NCBI GenBank assembly: GCA_036925085.1
Contig: JAUPFP010000064.1
Location: 779,330-843,329, forward strand
DNA length: 64,000 bases
Reading direction: 5' to 3'
Origin: Brachycybe producta
Lineage: Eukaryota; Arthropoda; Diplopoda; Playtdesmida; Andrognathidae
Part shown: positions 10,049 through 21,300 of the stretch, piece by piece
Layout: each line of letters starts with the position of its first letter
How positions within the stretch are numbered: the first letter of the stretch is position 1
Program-made: the position numbers and the translations under genes
Notes under the pieces: generated by a model
What the model was told of the DNA's origin: nothing
Database searches by the model: none
What the model saw: the letters and a program-made list of their open reading frames with translations, nothing else

Positions 10049-10611
10049 GAATAGACCACTTAATAAACAATACCTTCTATTGCATTTTGTGCTTTAATGT
10101 ATTTTCATTGAAAGAATGTGAGACTACTTTGTCAGTAACACCATAATAGTATAGTAACACTCATATGTCTCATTGGCGTCTGCACAAAACAACAAAATGT
10201 AGGTGTATCTAGACTCCTACATAGCTTTTTATTTTTTTTTAACAAGTTAAAGATGAATTTAAATGAAACCTACAATATTAATTTTAATTGGATATATTTT
10301 GAAATTTTATCTGTTAATTATTGTGGGCAATCTCATTCATTACGATACATACACGCACCTCAACACAAGCATCACTTAGACCCCTCTATGACGTTGTGCG
10401 CAAAACAATGCGCGAAACCCCCCCCCCAGAAAATGGCGTCTATCCGCGCTGCCTTATAATTCTAAGTACCTTGACGTGTATGATAGATATGTGACACCCT
10501 GTATTCCACCTTCCTTTTAGAATGGTAGCCTTGGGGTCTCCGTATTCCTCGTATCCCGTTTCCGCCTCTTCTCTTGATTGAGAAGACCTCAAAGTCCAAA
10601 TCAGGACCACA
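10049..10611. other. Non-coding spacer
   Basis: Mixed unique sequence with a short C-run near 10420. No gene, RNA or clear repeat recognised. Confidence 0.4.
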
Positions 10612-11545
10612 CGGGGGCGTAGCTAGGGAACCGCAAGACCCGCAACTGCTGGGGGGCGCAATAGGTTTGGGGGCGCAAAAAACGAAATGAAAGTCGATGT
10701 ATTTTCAAAAATAATTGAATAAATTAAACAAGTGATTCCGAATCACTCGCTTAATTTATTCAGTTATTTTCGAAAATAAATGGAATCGAACTGTTGGCTG
10801 GAATCGATACATTCCCAGAGAAGACTGGAATGCAGGGATTTCTTCAATTCTAGTGTGCACTGCACGCTTCAACAGTTACGCCGTTCAGAATGGACTTAGT
10901 TGAAGTGTAAATATATGGTTCCTGAAAAATTTAAATTCTCAAATTCATTGAAATTTGCATTCTTTGAATTTATGGGTTTTTGTGGTCCTCCGAAGTCTGT
11001 TGGGCCCTCCTGACTTCATTTCAGTGCTTTTCAGGGCATCTAGAAGACTTTCATTTTTTGCCATTTTTTGAAAATTTTCCAAGAAAGAATTATTGGTGTG
11101 CATTACTGGTGTGCAATTATTGCACTGCATGCTTCAAAAGTTACGCCGTTCAGAGTGAACTTAGTTGAAGGGTAACTATGGTTCCTCAAAAATTTAAATT
11201 GTAAAATTCATTGCAAGTGAACCAGGCAGAAAAATAGTAGGAACAGTCGGAAGGTTTGTTTTAGTAAACTGAAGTTGTTGCAGGGGGTCTGGGAGGCACA
11301 GACCCCGACTTTTTTTTAAGAATTATTAAATCAAATTAGTCCATTGTTTTGACTGTTTCCTAATTTGTTCAATGGGAGGAACGGTCGGAAAATTGGACAA
11401 ATTTGATTTAATAATTCTTAAAAAAAAAAGTCGGGGTCTGCGCCCCTAGACTCCTTGGGGAGGTAAAGGCAGCGCAAAGTTTTAAGCGGCCCGGGGGATG
11501 GCGCAAGATTTTACGCGGGGGGGGGGGGGGCTATCTACGCCACTG
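10612..11545. mobile_element. Non-autonomous hAT-like element A with internal palindromes
   Basis: The left end reads cgggggcgtagctag; the right end reads ctatctacgccactg, the inverted form cagtggcgtag. Flanks ggaccaca and cacccaca share the last five of eight bases, a plausible decayed 8-bp target duplication. It contains two inverted repeats: one near 10705-10790 around gtgattccgaatcactcg, and a larger one at about 11230-11450 whose arms carry gtcggggtctg or its complement next to a long A/T run. No transposase reading frame. It shares ends and internal blocks (gcaagacccgcaactgc, gtcgatgtatttt) with element B at 12736. Confidence 0.7.
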
Positions 11546-11926
11546 CACCCACACGTAGATACTGTATCACATGAGTATCTTCTATTTTTATTCCCAGATA
11601 CGTGTATCTCTTACACGTAACCTCGTGTGAAAGCGGCCTAACTAATTAATGCAAAGGGTGTTCGGCTTACTGAAATGTTCTTATTTAAGTATAAACAAGT
11701 GACAATTGGGAAAGACACAGTTTCTATGCAGGTGCCAACTTTCCGAGAATGAGTTGGACAGAGAATCTGTATATGTACTGTATATGAGCATACATGTATG
11801 TTTCACAATCGTTTTATTTTTTGAAACTAATATTTTAAACTAAACTCTCAATTTTACATACAACCATAACAATCGTGTTCAAATTATTAGAAGTTCGGAC
11901 TATACCATGTGTTCGGATTCAGTGAG
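11546..11926. other. Spacer between two hAT-like insertions
   Basis: Short unique AT-rich sequence. No gene recognised. Confidence 0.35.
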
Positions 11927-12320
11927 CAGGGCCGGATCAGCCTACATGGGGGCCCTGGGCTAATATATATTAGGGGGCCCCTTCCATAAATGACGTAAAC
12001 CCTAATCTTATTGCGTAAAAACATGCATTCCGGAGTACGAGTAGCGAAGAAACATTATGCCATCATTGACCACTGGTAATTTAGTTAAAGTGTCCTGACC
12101 ACTGAATAAATATGTTCTATGTTCAGTTATTTTTAGGCCTACATCATTAGGAGTTAGACAACTCTGGCGATAATGTGCTTATCTTTTGATCATTTGCAAA
12201 AAAAATTGTCGATTGACAGTAATTAGCCGTTAAAAAATATTCACCACGATTTTGTGGCCCCCTCAAAATTCGGGGGCTCTGGGCTGCAGCCCTTTTAGCC
12301 CAATGGCTAATCCGGCCCTG
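11927..12320. mobile_element. 394-bp hAT-type MITE with perfect 8-bp target duplication
   Basis: Terminal inverted repeats start cagggccggatcagcc on the left and, inverted, cagggccggattagcc on the right. The element is flanked on both sides by the identical octamer tcagtgag (11919-11926 and 12321-12328). An 8-bp duplication with CAGGG ends is the hAT signature. Subterminal GGGGGCCC-type blocks occur at both ends. It has no coding capacity, so it moved with a transposase supplied elsewhere. Confidence 0.92.
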
Positions 12321-12735
12321 TCAGTGAGGCGTCCTACGTGGAATTTCAAGACCCCTGATATTTGATAATTAAACAAATTATCAAACATCATCCATGGGAT
12401 GTTTATACAGTACATGACTAAAATTTTGACATTTTGGGTCCTATAAAGATTGGAGGCCCTAGCTCAATGCGTGTTTTGGTGCCTGAACTATGAATAGTGG
12501 TGATAGGTTATTTGAAGGCCAGTTTCTCCTGTTTGACAAGATATGCAAATTTTCTGTTTTTTATTTTTTACTGTTTCCTTCTCCCTTCCTGAAAGAAAAA
12601 GCAGTCAATGCTCCACTGTGTGCTATTTTAATGCAACTTTGAAGTCATAGCTCGAGACTCGAGTTCTTTACTAAAGTCGATTCTTTCAGCATGTTTGTAT
12701 CTTAAGATCGGTAGGCTACTCATCTAATGGGGATG

Positions 12736-13355
12736 CAGGGGCGTAGCTAGGGACCTGCAAGACCCGCAACTGCGGGGAAGGGGGCGCAGGAGGTTTGGGG
12801 GCGAAAAAAACGAAATGAACGTCGATGTATTTTAAAAAAAATAATTGAATAAATCGACTTCCATTTAATATTTGCTTTTAAAAACTACATAGTTGCACAC
12901 ATCGCCATCTAATGACACCTTAAGCAATTATTGTGCATATTTTTTGCGGGTGCTATTTTGATGAACGGTCGGAACAACGGTATATACAGTCGGGAAAATA
13001 TTAGTAACAGTCGGAAGGTTAGGTTTAGTAAAGTGAACCTTGTCGCGTGGGGGGGGGGGGGAGAGCGCAGACCCCGCTTTTTATTGTTCGACTGTCAATG
13101 GGAAGAATGGTTGGAATAATAGACACATTTGATTTAATAACTCTTAAAAAAATGAGGGGGCTGGGCCCCCAGACCCCCTGCGACAAGGTTCATTTTACTA
13201 AACCTAACCTTCCGACTGTTCCGCCGTTCATCAAAATAGCACCGCCCCCTCTCAGTATGAGGGCTAAGTGGAGGGGGAGGTAAAAAGAGCGCAAAGTTTT
13301 AAGCGGCCCAGGGGGGGGGGGGTGGGGGCGCAACCAAGTCATAGCTACGCCACTG
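12736..13355. mobile_element. Non-autonomous hAT-like element B (620 bp)
   Basis: Left end caggggcgtagctag, right end atagctacgccactg. The flanking octamers tggggatg (12728-12735) and tgggtatg (13356-13363) match at seven of eight bases. Inside, arms at about 12950-13045 and 13180-13250 are inverted copies of one another (tgctattttgatgaacgg to gaaccttgtcgc), so the core can fold into a hairpin. Same family as element A. The G-runs near 13050 and 13315 belong to the subterminal regions. Confidence 0.8.
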
Positions 13356-13439
13356 TGGGTATGACAATGGGATGTGTAAAAAATCTGTATGATTTGATTA
13401 GGGCCTATTGATTACCTTTATTAATCGCATGACGTAAAT

Positions 13440-13920
13440 ACAGTGAAGGTCTTTTTGACCTCCATTGCTCTAAAGAGCAATGGAGGTATATAGGATCATG
13501 CAAGAAAAGGGGAAAAAAAGGATGTCTGTGTGTGTGTATGTGTGTCCGGAACCGATTTAGTTCCTCGAACAACTCAAGAACGGAATGAGATAAAGACATG
13601 CAGTATTTTTTATTTCATTCCGTGGGTCAATATGAAGCTCCTGACAAAAAATTAGAAAATTTTACCCAGGGGTTATTTTTTTATGATTTTTTTAGAAACA
13701 AATTTTGAGTTTTTGGTCATAATTTTTAGTGGGTCGAACAACTCGAAAACGGGGCCACCTACAATAAAATGTCATCAGACCTAAAATGATGTAAACATTC
13801 TGACGATGAAACTGGAAAAAAATTGGAATTATAGAGCGATTCGATATATAAAATTTCGATTTTTCAAAATCGTAATTTTTTAAAAAAAAAATTCGATTCT
13901 TCCTCTTTCCAGTTGTAGCA
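13440..13920. repeat. Dispersed repeat with palindromic head (gene-free)
   Basis: Starts with a perfect hairpin around cctccattgctctaaagagc (13460-13487) and continues through attctcgaac-like, ttccg and tttttagaaacaa blocks. A diverged relative lies in a dynein intron at 59150-59420 (gttgctctctagagcaac, followed by tttttttagaaacaa). The phrase aagcaatggaggt recurs at 14433, just after the minisatellite. Family unknown. Confidence 0.5.
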
Positions 13921-14110
13921 TTCGAAAGGGGGGACTTTTCTATTATTTAGGAGGGGTGTTCCTTTCTATGTTCTGTTATTATTTTTGTATATTAGAATAC
14001 ATGTGACGTATTTTCATTTTAAACCCGTATTATTACAAATGAATGACGCATGCGCATCACATGTAACTATGTCATGTACATGAGTACATACATGTGTGAT
14101 TATATATATA

Positions 14111-14392
14111 CACATGCGCACACGTGTGTACATGTGCGTACACATGCGCACACGTGTGTACATGTGCGTACACATGCGCACAAGTGTGTACATGTGCGTA
14201 CACATGCGCACAAGTGTGTACACGTGCGTACACATGCGCACAAGTGTGTACACGTGCGTACACATGCGCACAAGTGTGTACACGTGCGTACACATGCGCA
14301 CAAGTGTGTACACGTGCGTACACATGCGCACAAGTGTGTACACGTGCGTACACATGCGCACAAGTGTGTACACGTGCGTACACATGCGCACA
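14111..14392. repeat. 30-bp minisatellite of alternating purine-pyrimidine sequence
   Basis: About 9.4 head-to-tail copies of a 30-bp unit built from cacatgcgca, ca(a/c)gtgtgta and ca(c/t)gtgcgta. Almost every step alternates pyrimidine and purine, with one break per unit, so the tract can in principle adopt Z-DNA under supercoiling. Variants are polar: the first two units differ from the next two, which differ from the remaining ones, as in arrays that expand at one end. The unit length is a multiple of three and nearly stop-free, so reading frames open across the array in several frames are artefacts. Confidence 0.95.
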
Positions 14393-14969
14393 ATGAAAAA
14401 AAGTTGGTTATTTGATATATGAAAGCATATATTAAAGCAATGGAGGTCTATAGGGTTCCTTGAATCCCTTGTTTATTCTATTCAGTTTTGACATGTACTT
14501 ACTATGCGTGACATTTTGACTTATGGTGCATTTGAGAATGTGTAGTGGGTGTGTAGCACTTACAGAATACGAATGTCGCATTAACCATGAAGTTAAAAAA
14601 ACTCTCCTTCTTGGAAATCATTTTCTTTGTTTTTACCCAGCTTACTACAATAACTTTATTCAGTTGTTTTCAAACACTTTCGGGAAAAATTTCTTTGATG
14701 CACCCATTTTATTCTGGGTTTATAATAATTAAGTTGTTCAACTAACCTATTATTTTACACAGAATGAAACCTCATTGATGATTCCGGGTCATTTTTTCGA
14801 GGGAGATTCTTTTGTTTCTGGCCACAATTTAACCGATGGTAAAATTAAAATATGCAGATATGTTATTATTAAAATTAATATTTGATATTAAAAAAATTAT
14901 GTATAATTTTTTTTTTAAAGTATAGTGTTTAAATGAACAATATCAGTAAAGCTGTTATTTCTGATTTTC
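14393..14969. other. Non-coding spacer
   Basis: AT-rich, no gene recognised. It ends in a pyrimidine-rich tract that leads into the probable splice acceptor of the next exon. Confidence 0.35.
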
Positions 14970-14979
14970 ATGATTGTAG

Positions 14980-17900
14980 TTTATGCATATGCTCAAGAAC
15001 GCAGTCCTAAATATCAACGTCCGGAACATCTACCTCCTGGATGGTCAACTGGCGAGGACGGAAAGCTAATTTCCCCAAATGGTGAAGTAGATATGTATGA
15101 ATCGCCAGAAGGACTACCTCCTGGATGGTCAACTGACGAGAACGGAATGCTAATTTCCCCACAATCTGGACATGCACCGCCACCTGGCCCACCTCCTGGC
15201 CAAGGTGCGATACCTAATTACAAAAATATAAACAAAGGCTTCATTTATAAACGATTTGTTAAAAATGGCTTCATATGCATCCATACCAGGCTAATAACAT
15301 GACATAGACGAGGGCCTTCCCAGAGGCTAGGTTATTTGAAGCTGGTTTTTTTTTATCAACCATGAAAATTTATAAACCAATAACTTCTTGCGATATGGCG
15401 ACGTCTATAGAGTGAGCGGAATTGCCCGGGTGTATTAGAGGCTTTATAAAACCTTATCGTTTTCAAAATTTAATGAAGTTAAGATACACGACCAATGATA
15501 GACGTAGGTAGCTAGATAGGAAAACTAACTTTTTGCAGGGCTGGATTAAGCCAAGAAGGGCCTCTAGGCTTTTTGGCGCTCCCTCTCACTTAAAGATTTT
15601 AGCACGAGTTCCCAAGAGCTCCAGGCCTCTAGCCTTCAGCCTACTTAGTCTAATGATTATTCTGACCCTGTGGCTTGTAATGACCCGACTTGGTCGCTAC
15701 AATGACCCCGGCAAATTTAACTAACTTACCGCCGCTTGATCCTCCTTGGGACGGGTCGAAGCGCGGGCCAACCCTCTTGACCGTCTGTGTCACGGGCGGC
15801 GTCGGTCGAAAGATCTTCCCTGAAGATCGACGGTCGAATGGCCGCCGAAACGACGGAGAACCCACGGTGAACCCCCGTTGGATCTCACCGTGGGTGACGA
15901 TGCGAAGAACCGGCCGACATGTCGAATACAAGCCGAAATAGGACGGTGGAAGGACGGTGAAAACCCCACCGGCAAACCCCCACCCTCCTTGCGGTAACTT
16001 CCCCAGTAAATTATACTTAGAATAATTTGACACGGACACAGTGTTGAGTGAAAATAAAGATATAATTTATTCAAAGAATAAACTAATAATAAAAACACTC
16101 ACGGCGAAACGATGAATATAAGATGCAAACAATCTCCTGGTTAATCCAACCAGGAGATAAGGTGCTAAACACCCACACAGCAATAAAGCATTTGATGAGT
16201 GGTGGTCATCTTGGCCACCTGTTGAAACAGAGCACTAAACAATAGCATGCACACAGCATCAGGGTACACTATTCACTGTCCAGCATATAATGGCCACCAC
16301 CATTATATACCACCCCCAGGCTGCTCTACCTGGAGGAGGACAGTGACCCCTGCTGGCCATTTTGTTGTTTAGGAGTTTTAGTTTTGCTCCACAAAGGAGC
16401 AAAACTGGGTCGTCACAGGCTTTGCCTGTATAAGTGCATCATTAGGGTCTTACCCAAAAAAGGCAGAAATAATTATTCAATTTGCTTACTTTTCCAAGTA
16501 TGGGAGAGTGGAGAATGTTTGTGGCGGGTTTGAAGGGGCTTTAGAAAATTTGGAAACATATCATCTTGTATCAACAAGGTTAACCACCTTCTGACGTCAT
16601 GACACGTGCTGTATTTTAGCAGGAGATTATACAATTCATTCTTTTTCTCCCAAGAACATTTTTGGTTCTAACCCCTAAGGCTCATTAACTATGCATCACT
16701 AATTATTCATTCCCTAAGCTCGATTGTCAACGTAACCATGGTGTTAACTGAGCTTTAGGGTCCATTTAGTCCTTGAGTTCACTAAGTCCATGGAATCTAC
16801 TGAACCCAAAGGTCCACTTAACTTCATGGTTTACTTAGCACAAGGGTCCAGTAAACCCCAGGAGCCACAAAGCTCCAGGGAGTTCACTTAGCCTTAATGT
16901 ACACAAAGTGGTCCACTAAGCTTCGGGGTTAACTTAGCACCATGGTCCACTAAATCCTGGATTCATGGGGTTGAATAGGGGTTGACATTTTTTTCTGTAA
17001 CATTCTAGTAACATTCTACATTGTTATCTGTATACGTGCTCGTATGTTGCGGTGATGTTACCGAAAAATACCGAAGTCTGTACAAAGTCTTGAAGTGTTT
17101 TGCAGTTTCTCACATAAAATAAGACCATTCCATGAGCAAAAAAATGTTTAAATACCAGTACCACGGGTTATAATTTTGACACCCCGGAAGCACATTTTCC
17201 GGGCTGTAACATCGCATTCGCGACCTTTATTCGCGTTTACCCGTTTGTGTTTCAAAATAAAGATGCGGAGCCAAAAAATAGAGGTAAAACAAAACTTTAA
17301 TAACAATATCATAATTAATAACATTTTACAAAGGACACAAGACCTCAAGGAACCTTCTATAAATAAGATTATTTTTAGTTTGCATTCAGAAATCGTCTGA
17401 TCGGATCGTCAGTCCGCAAGATGTAGTTGACGCAGTGACTAACATAAGAGAAAAGACGCCCTAGAAAGATATAACACCTGTAAAGTGTGGCATTGTGTTA
17501 TGTGCTGTAGTTGTATCTTGCACAATTATACTGCATTGCTCAATAATTATTGTGATAGCAGTTGGCTTAGGACAAGGCCCCAATAACATTGTTCGACAAT
17601 GTTTATGCTGAAGTCATCTCTGCAATCTGCTAAAGTGTCCTAAACAAGTTAGTAACACTATTATTTCCTTTAACAATCCTTGTTACTCAACATTGAACTA
17701 TACCAACAGATTTAACAAATCAGCAGTGTGGAGACTCCACATGGTACAGCAGTATTCTCGATGATGATGATGATGATGATTTGCTGAAAGATGTTATTGT
17801 ACGGCTCGTATTGGAGCTTTTAATTTCCAACAAACGGCACCATCTATGTGGTGTACGTTTGTGGCACAATTATTTTAGTAACATAATCTAAAGTGCAACT

Positions 17901-18216
17901 ATCACTCAACTATACTTTGTATCAACTGATTGATTTGCATAACCAAATTATCATTCTTTGTATTTTTTTAAAAATTGCCTATAGATGCTAATTTCCATAA
18001 ACGATTTGAAACGTATTTAGGCTATTTTCAGATTTTTTTCAATACAATGAATCAAACTTTGGTTATGCAAAAGTAACAGGGTATATTTGAGTGCTTATTG
18101 CACTTTAAAACCTCCTTAAAAAGCAACTGCACGAAAAGAGAAAATGTAAATAAAAACCGAACACATAATGAAAAACGGCTATATCAGATATTGCATCATA
18201 CTGTTTTTAATCATGC

Positions 18217-18304
<88 letters not shown>

Positions 18305-21300
18305 GTATCACAAGGAAAAGCACATTTTTTTTTCTTGTCTCCCGATTGTTTGGCTATTTTACTAATTTAAACTCGTTATCGGAGGTATAGTAAGGTGTTT
18401 TTAATAGTTTTGTCTCCTGAATACAGTGGTGAAATTGGATTCCAATTTGGATAAGTATTTTCTGAGTTAGAGCGATTTTAGTTAAGGACGCTACTTCCTT
18501 TGTCTCTTTTTTCTTTGTTTCTTCTGTTTGTGCACGTTTTTTACTCAAAACGCAACTAATTCCTTATCCAAACTTGATTTCCTTATAGAATATTGTAGAT
18601 CTCAGCATGCCTAACACGCTGGTGGAATCAAAATCCGACTTGTAGTTTCTGAGATATCGCATTTTCAAATCATAATGCCACTTTAGGCCCAAAAAGTTTT
18701 AAAAAACGCTTAACGTCCACACTATTTTCTTCTCTAAAATTATTAGGCTCTTTCTTGCTTTATTATCTTTTTAACTATGCCTCTTAAGACTTTGACCCCA
18801 CCTGGTGCTCCTTCCTCTCGTTCAGTGCAGGCATCCCGTGATATCGCCTGTTTGCGGAAGGAGGTTGCTGAGTTGAAGGAATTGTTCCTTCGGCATTGCA
18901 ATGCTCACCCTACAGTGACTCACGAGATTGCATGCCAGACGAGTGATGTTGTGCCTGGCATTTCATCCAATGTATCTGTAGGGACTGACTTGGTAGTTAA
19001 GAATCAGGCAGCCCAGACAGGAGATGGATGGATGGTGGTCAAAGGCAAAGGATCTCGGCCACAGAAAAAAAGCTTTGCCAGTGTCGTGGCTAATGGTAGT
19101 TCTGCTACCATGGGTGGTAACCTATTTGGTGTGCTGTCTGAGGTTAAGGATATTCCTGCCTCAAACTGCCCACTAGCCCACAAACTGGTAAGCCTATCGA
19201 TGTGCACCTCATTGGTGACAGTATCGTTCGAGGTGTTAGGGTCGGCAAAACTGGGAAGTCAACTACGTGGTGCTATCAAGGCACACATGTTGAGAATTTA
19301 ACTATTTAACAAAGCTAGCCTTAACCCTGTTGTAGTTGTGCATGCCGGCACTAATAATCTCAAGATGGATGTGCCAAAGGGGATAGCTGAGAGACTTAAA
19401 CACTTTTCTAGAGAGGTAAAATGCATCAGACCTCGTGCAAGGATTGTGATTTCTACTGTCCTGCCACGGTTTGAGTGTGATGCTAGGGGTCCTTTTTACC
19501 TTCTCTGTCATACTGCTGGTTATTCATTTGCAGATGCTTCTCGGGAGCTTCTTGAAGCACCTGATAAGTATTATCTGCATGATGGCCTTCACTTGACTGC
19601 AGCCGGTAAGGATGTATTGAGCTCTGTACTCTGGAAATCTGTTTGTAGTTAAGTCCAGGAAAACTTCGAATCTCTAAATGCCCTGATTCTAGGAAGAAAT
19701 CAAATCTAGTTACTGTACCTAAAATAGTTATTCAAAAAGAAACCCAACTTTCTAACAAAAAAAAATTCTTCTAAGACAGTTCCTCTGACCAAAAAAGAAA
19801 ACAAGCTTATAAATAAATCTTTAAAAATGTTAATAATCAATTGCAGAAGTATAAAATATAAAGTAATTCAGTTTAGAGAAGCTATAGAAAGCTATAATCC
19901 TGACATTATCTTTGGTAGTGAATCATGGCTAACCTTCCTCAACAATTTAACATATTCCAAAAAGATCGAAACTTAATCAAAGGTGGAGGGTAGGTATTTC
20001 TTGCTATCAATAAAAATCTTACATCAAAAAGAGAACCCGCTTATGAAGGTGATTGTGAGGCAGTTTGTTGTAGCATTTCACTTCATAATGGGAGAAAATC
20101 CATAAAAATCCCAAGTTGTTCTGGAAATATGTAAAAAATCTCAACAAATTTCAACACAATATAACTTCAATTATAACACCACTTGGTGATGCCTGTACTG
20201 ACAAATTATTGCAAGCACACTTAACGATTATTTCCAAAGTGTCTTTCATGCTAATGATGGCAATGAGGAACCACAACTTGGCACCTTATCTCATGTCATG
20301 CCTGATATAATCATAAACTCCACTGGATTACAAAATTTGCTTTGTAGTCTAGATGTTAATAAATCAGCTGGTCCAGATGAAATCTCGCCAAGATTGGTAA
20401 AGGAGCTGGCCACAGAAATTAGCCCTTTTTTAAGTAAACTTTTCCAAGATTCTCTTGATAGTGGTATAATGCCTATGGCATGGAGGCAAGCAAATATCTG
20501 CCCAATTCTTAAAACAGGAAATAAAAATTATCCAAAGAACTATAGACCCATTTTTCTGATCTCTCGAGCATATAATTTATTCTAATACAATCAAGCATTT
20601 AAAAAACCATAAATTAATTCATGCAAACCAGCATGGTTTTTGAAAAGGCAGATCATGTGATACCCAGCTAGCACTATTCATCCAAGACATACAATCTGGC
20701 TTGGATAGTAAGGGCGAATTTGACTTATTATTTTTAGATTTTGCAAAAGCATTTGATACAGTGAAGCATTCACTACTAATTAAAAGAATGATGACTTTTA
20801 ACTTAAATAAACATGTAAACATTCTTATCAAATAGACAACAGCGAGTCCAAATTGATGGTGCTGTGTCAGACTGGGCTACAGTAACATCTGGTGTACCTC
20901 AGGGTAGCATTCTTGGACCACTGCTTTTCCTTCTCTTCATAAATGATCTAGCAGACAGATGCAACAGTATGATGCGTTTGTTTGCAGATGATGCTATTGT
21001 TTACAGGCAGATTAGGGATAATGAGGATAGTGAAGTTCTCCAAAGAGATCTAGACAGTGTTGAAGAGTGGTGCTCTGAGTGGCATTTACAACTGAATAGG
21101 AGTAAATGCAATGTTATGTGAGTTTCCCGAAAGCGAGAATTGTGCATGGCAGATTACACAATGGGAGATGTTCAGCTAATCCATGTTGATACCATCAAAT
21201 ATCTTGGCTTAACCTTGTCCAAGGACATGCTTTGGAAAGATCATATAACCAAAGCAGTTGCCAAAGCTAATCAAAGGCTGCGGTATGTCCACGCACCCTT

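Noticed and set aside
14014..14422. Six long frames rich in Cys/Thr/His/Val repeats on both strands
   Set aside because: Products of a 30-bp minisatellite; openness follows from the unit being a multiple of three.
15533..16098. Several 80-130 codon frames
   Set aside because: They lie in the solo LTR and its edges and have no recognisable coding features.
18098..18365. Frames encoding IYIYIY runs
   Set aside because: (TA)n microsatellite.
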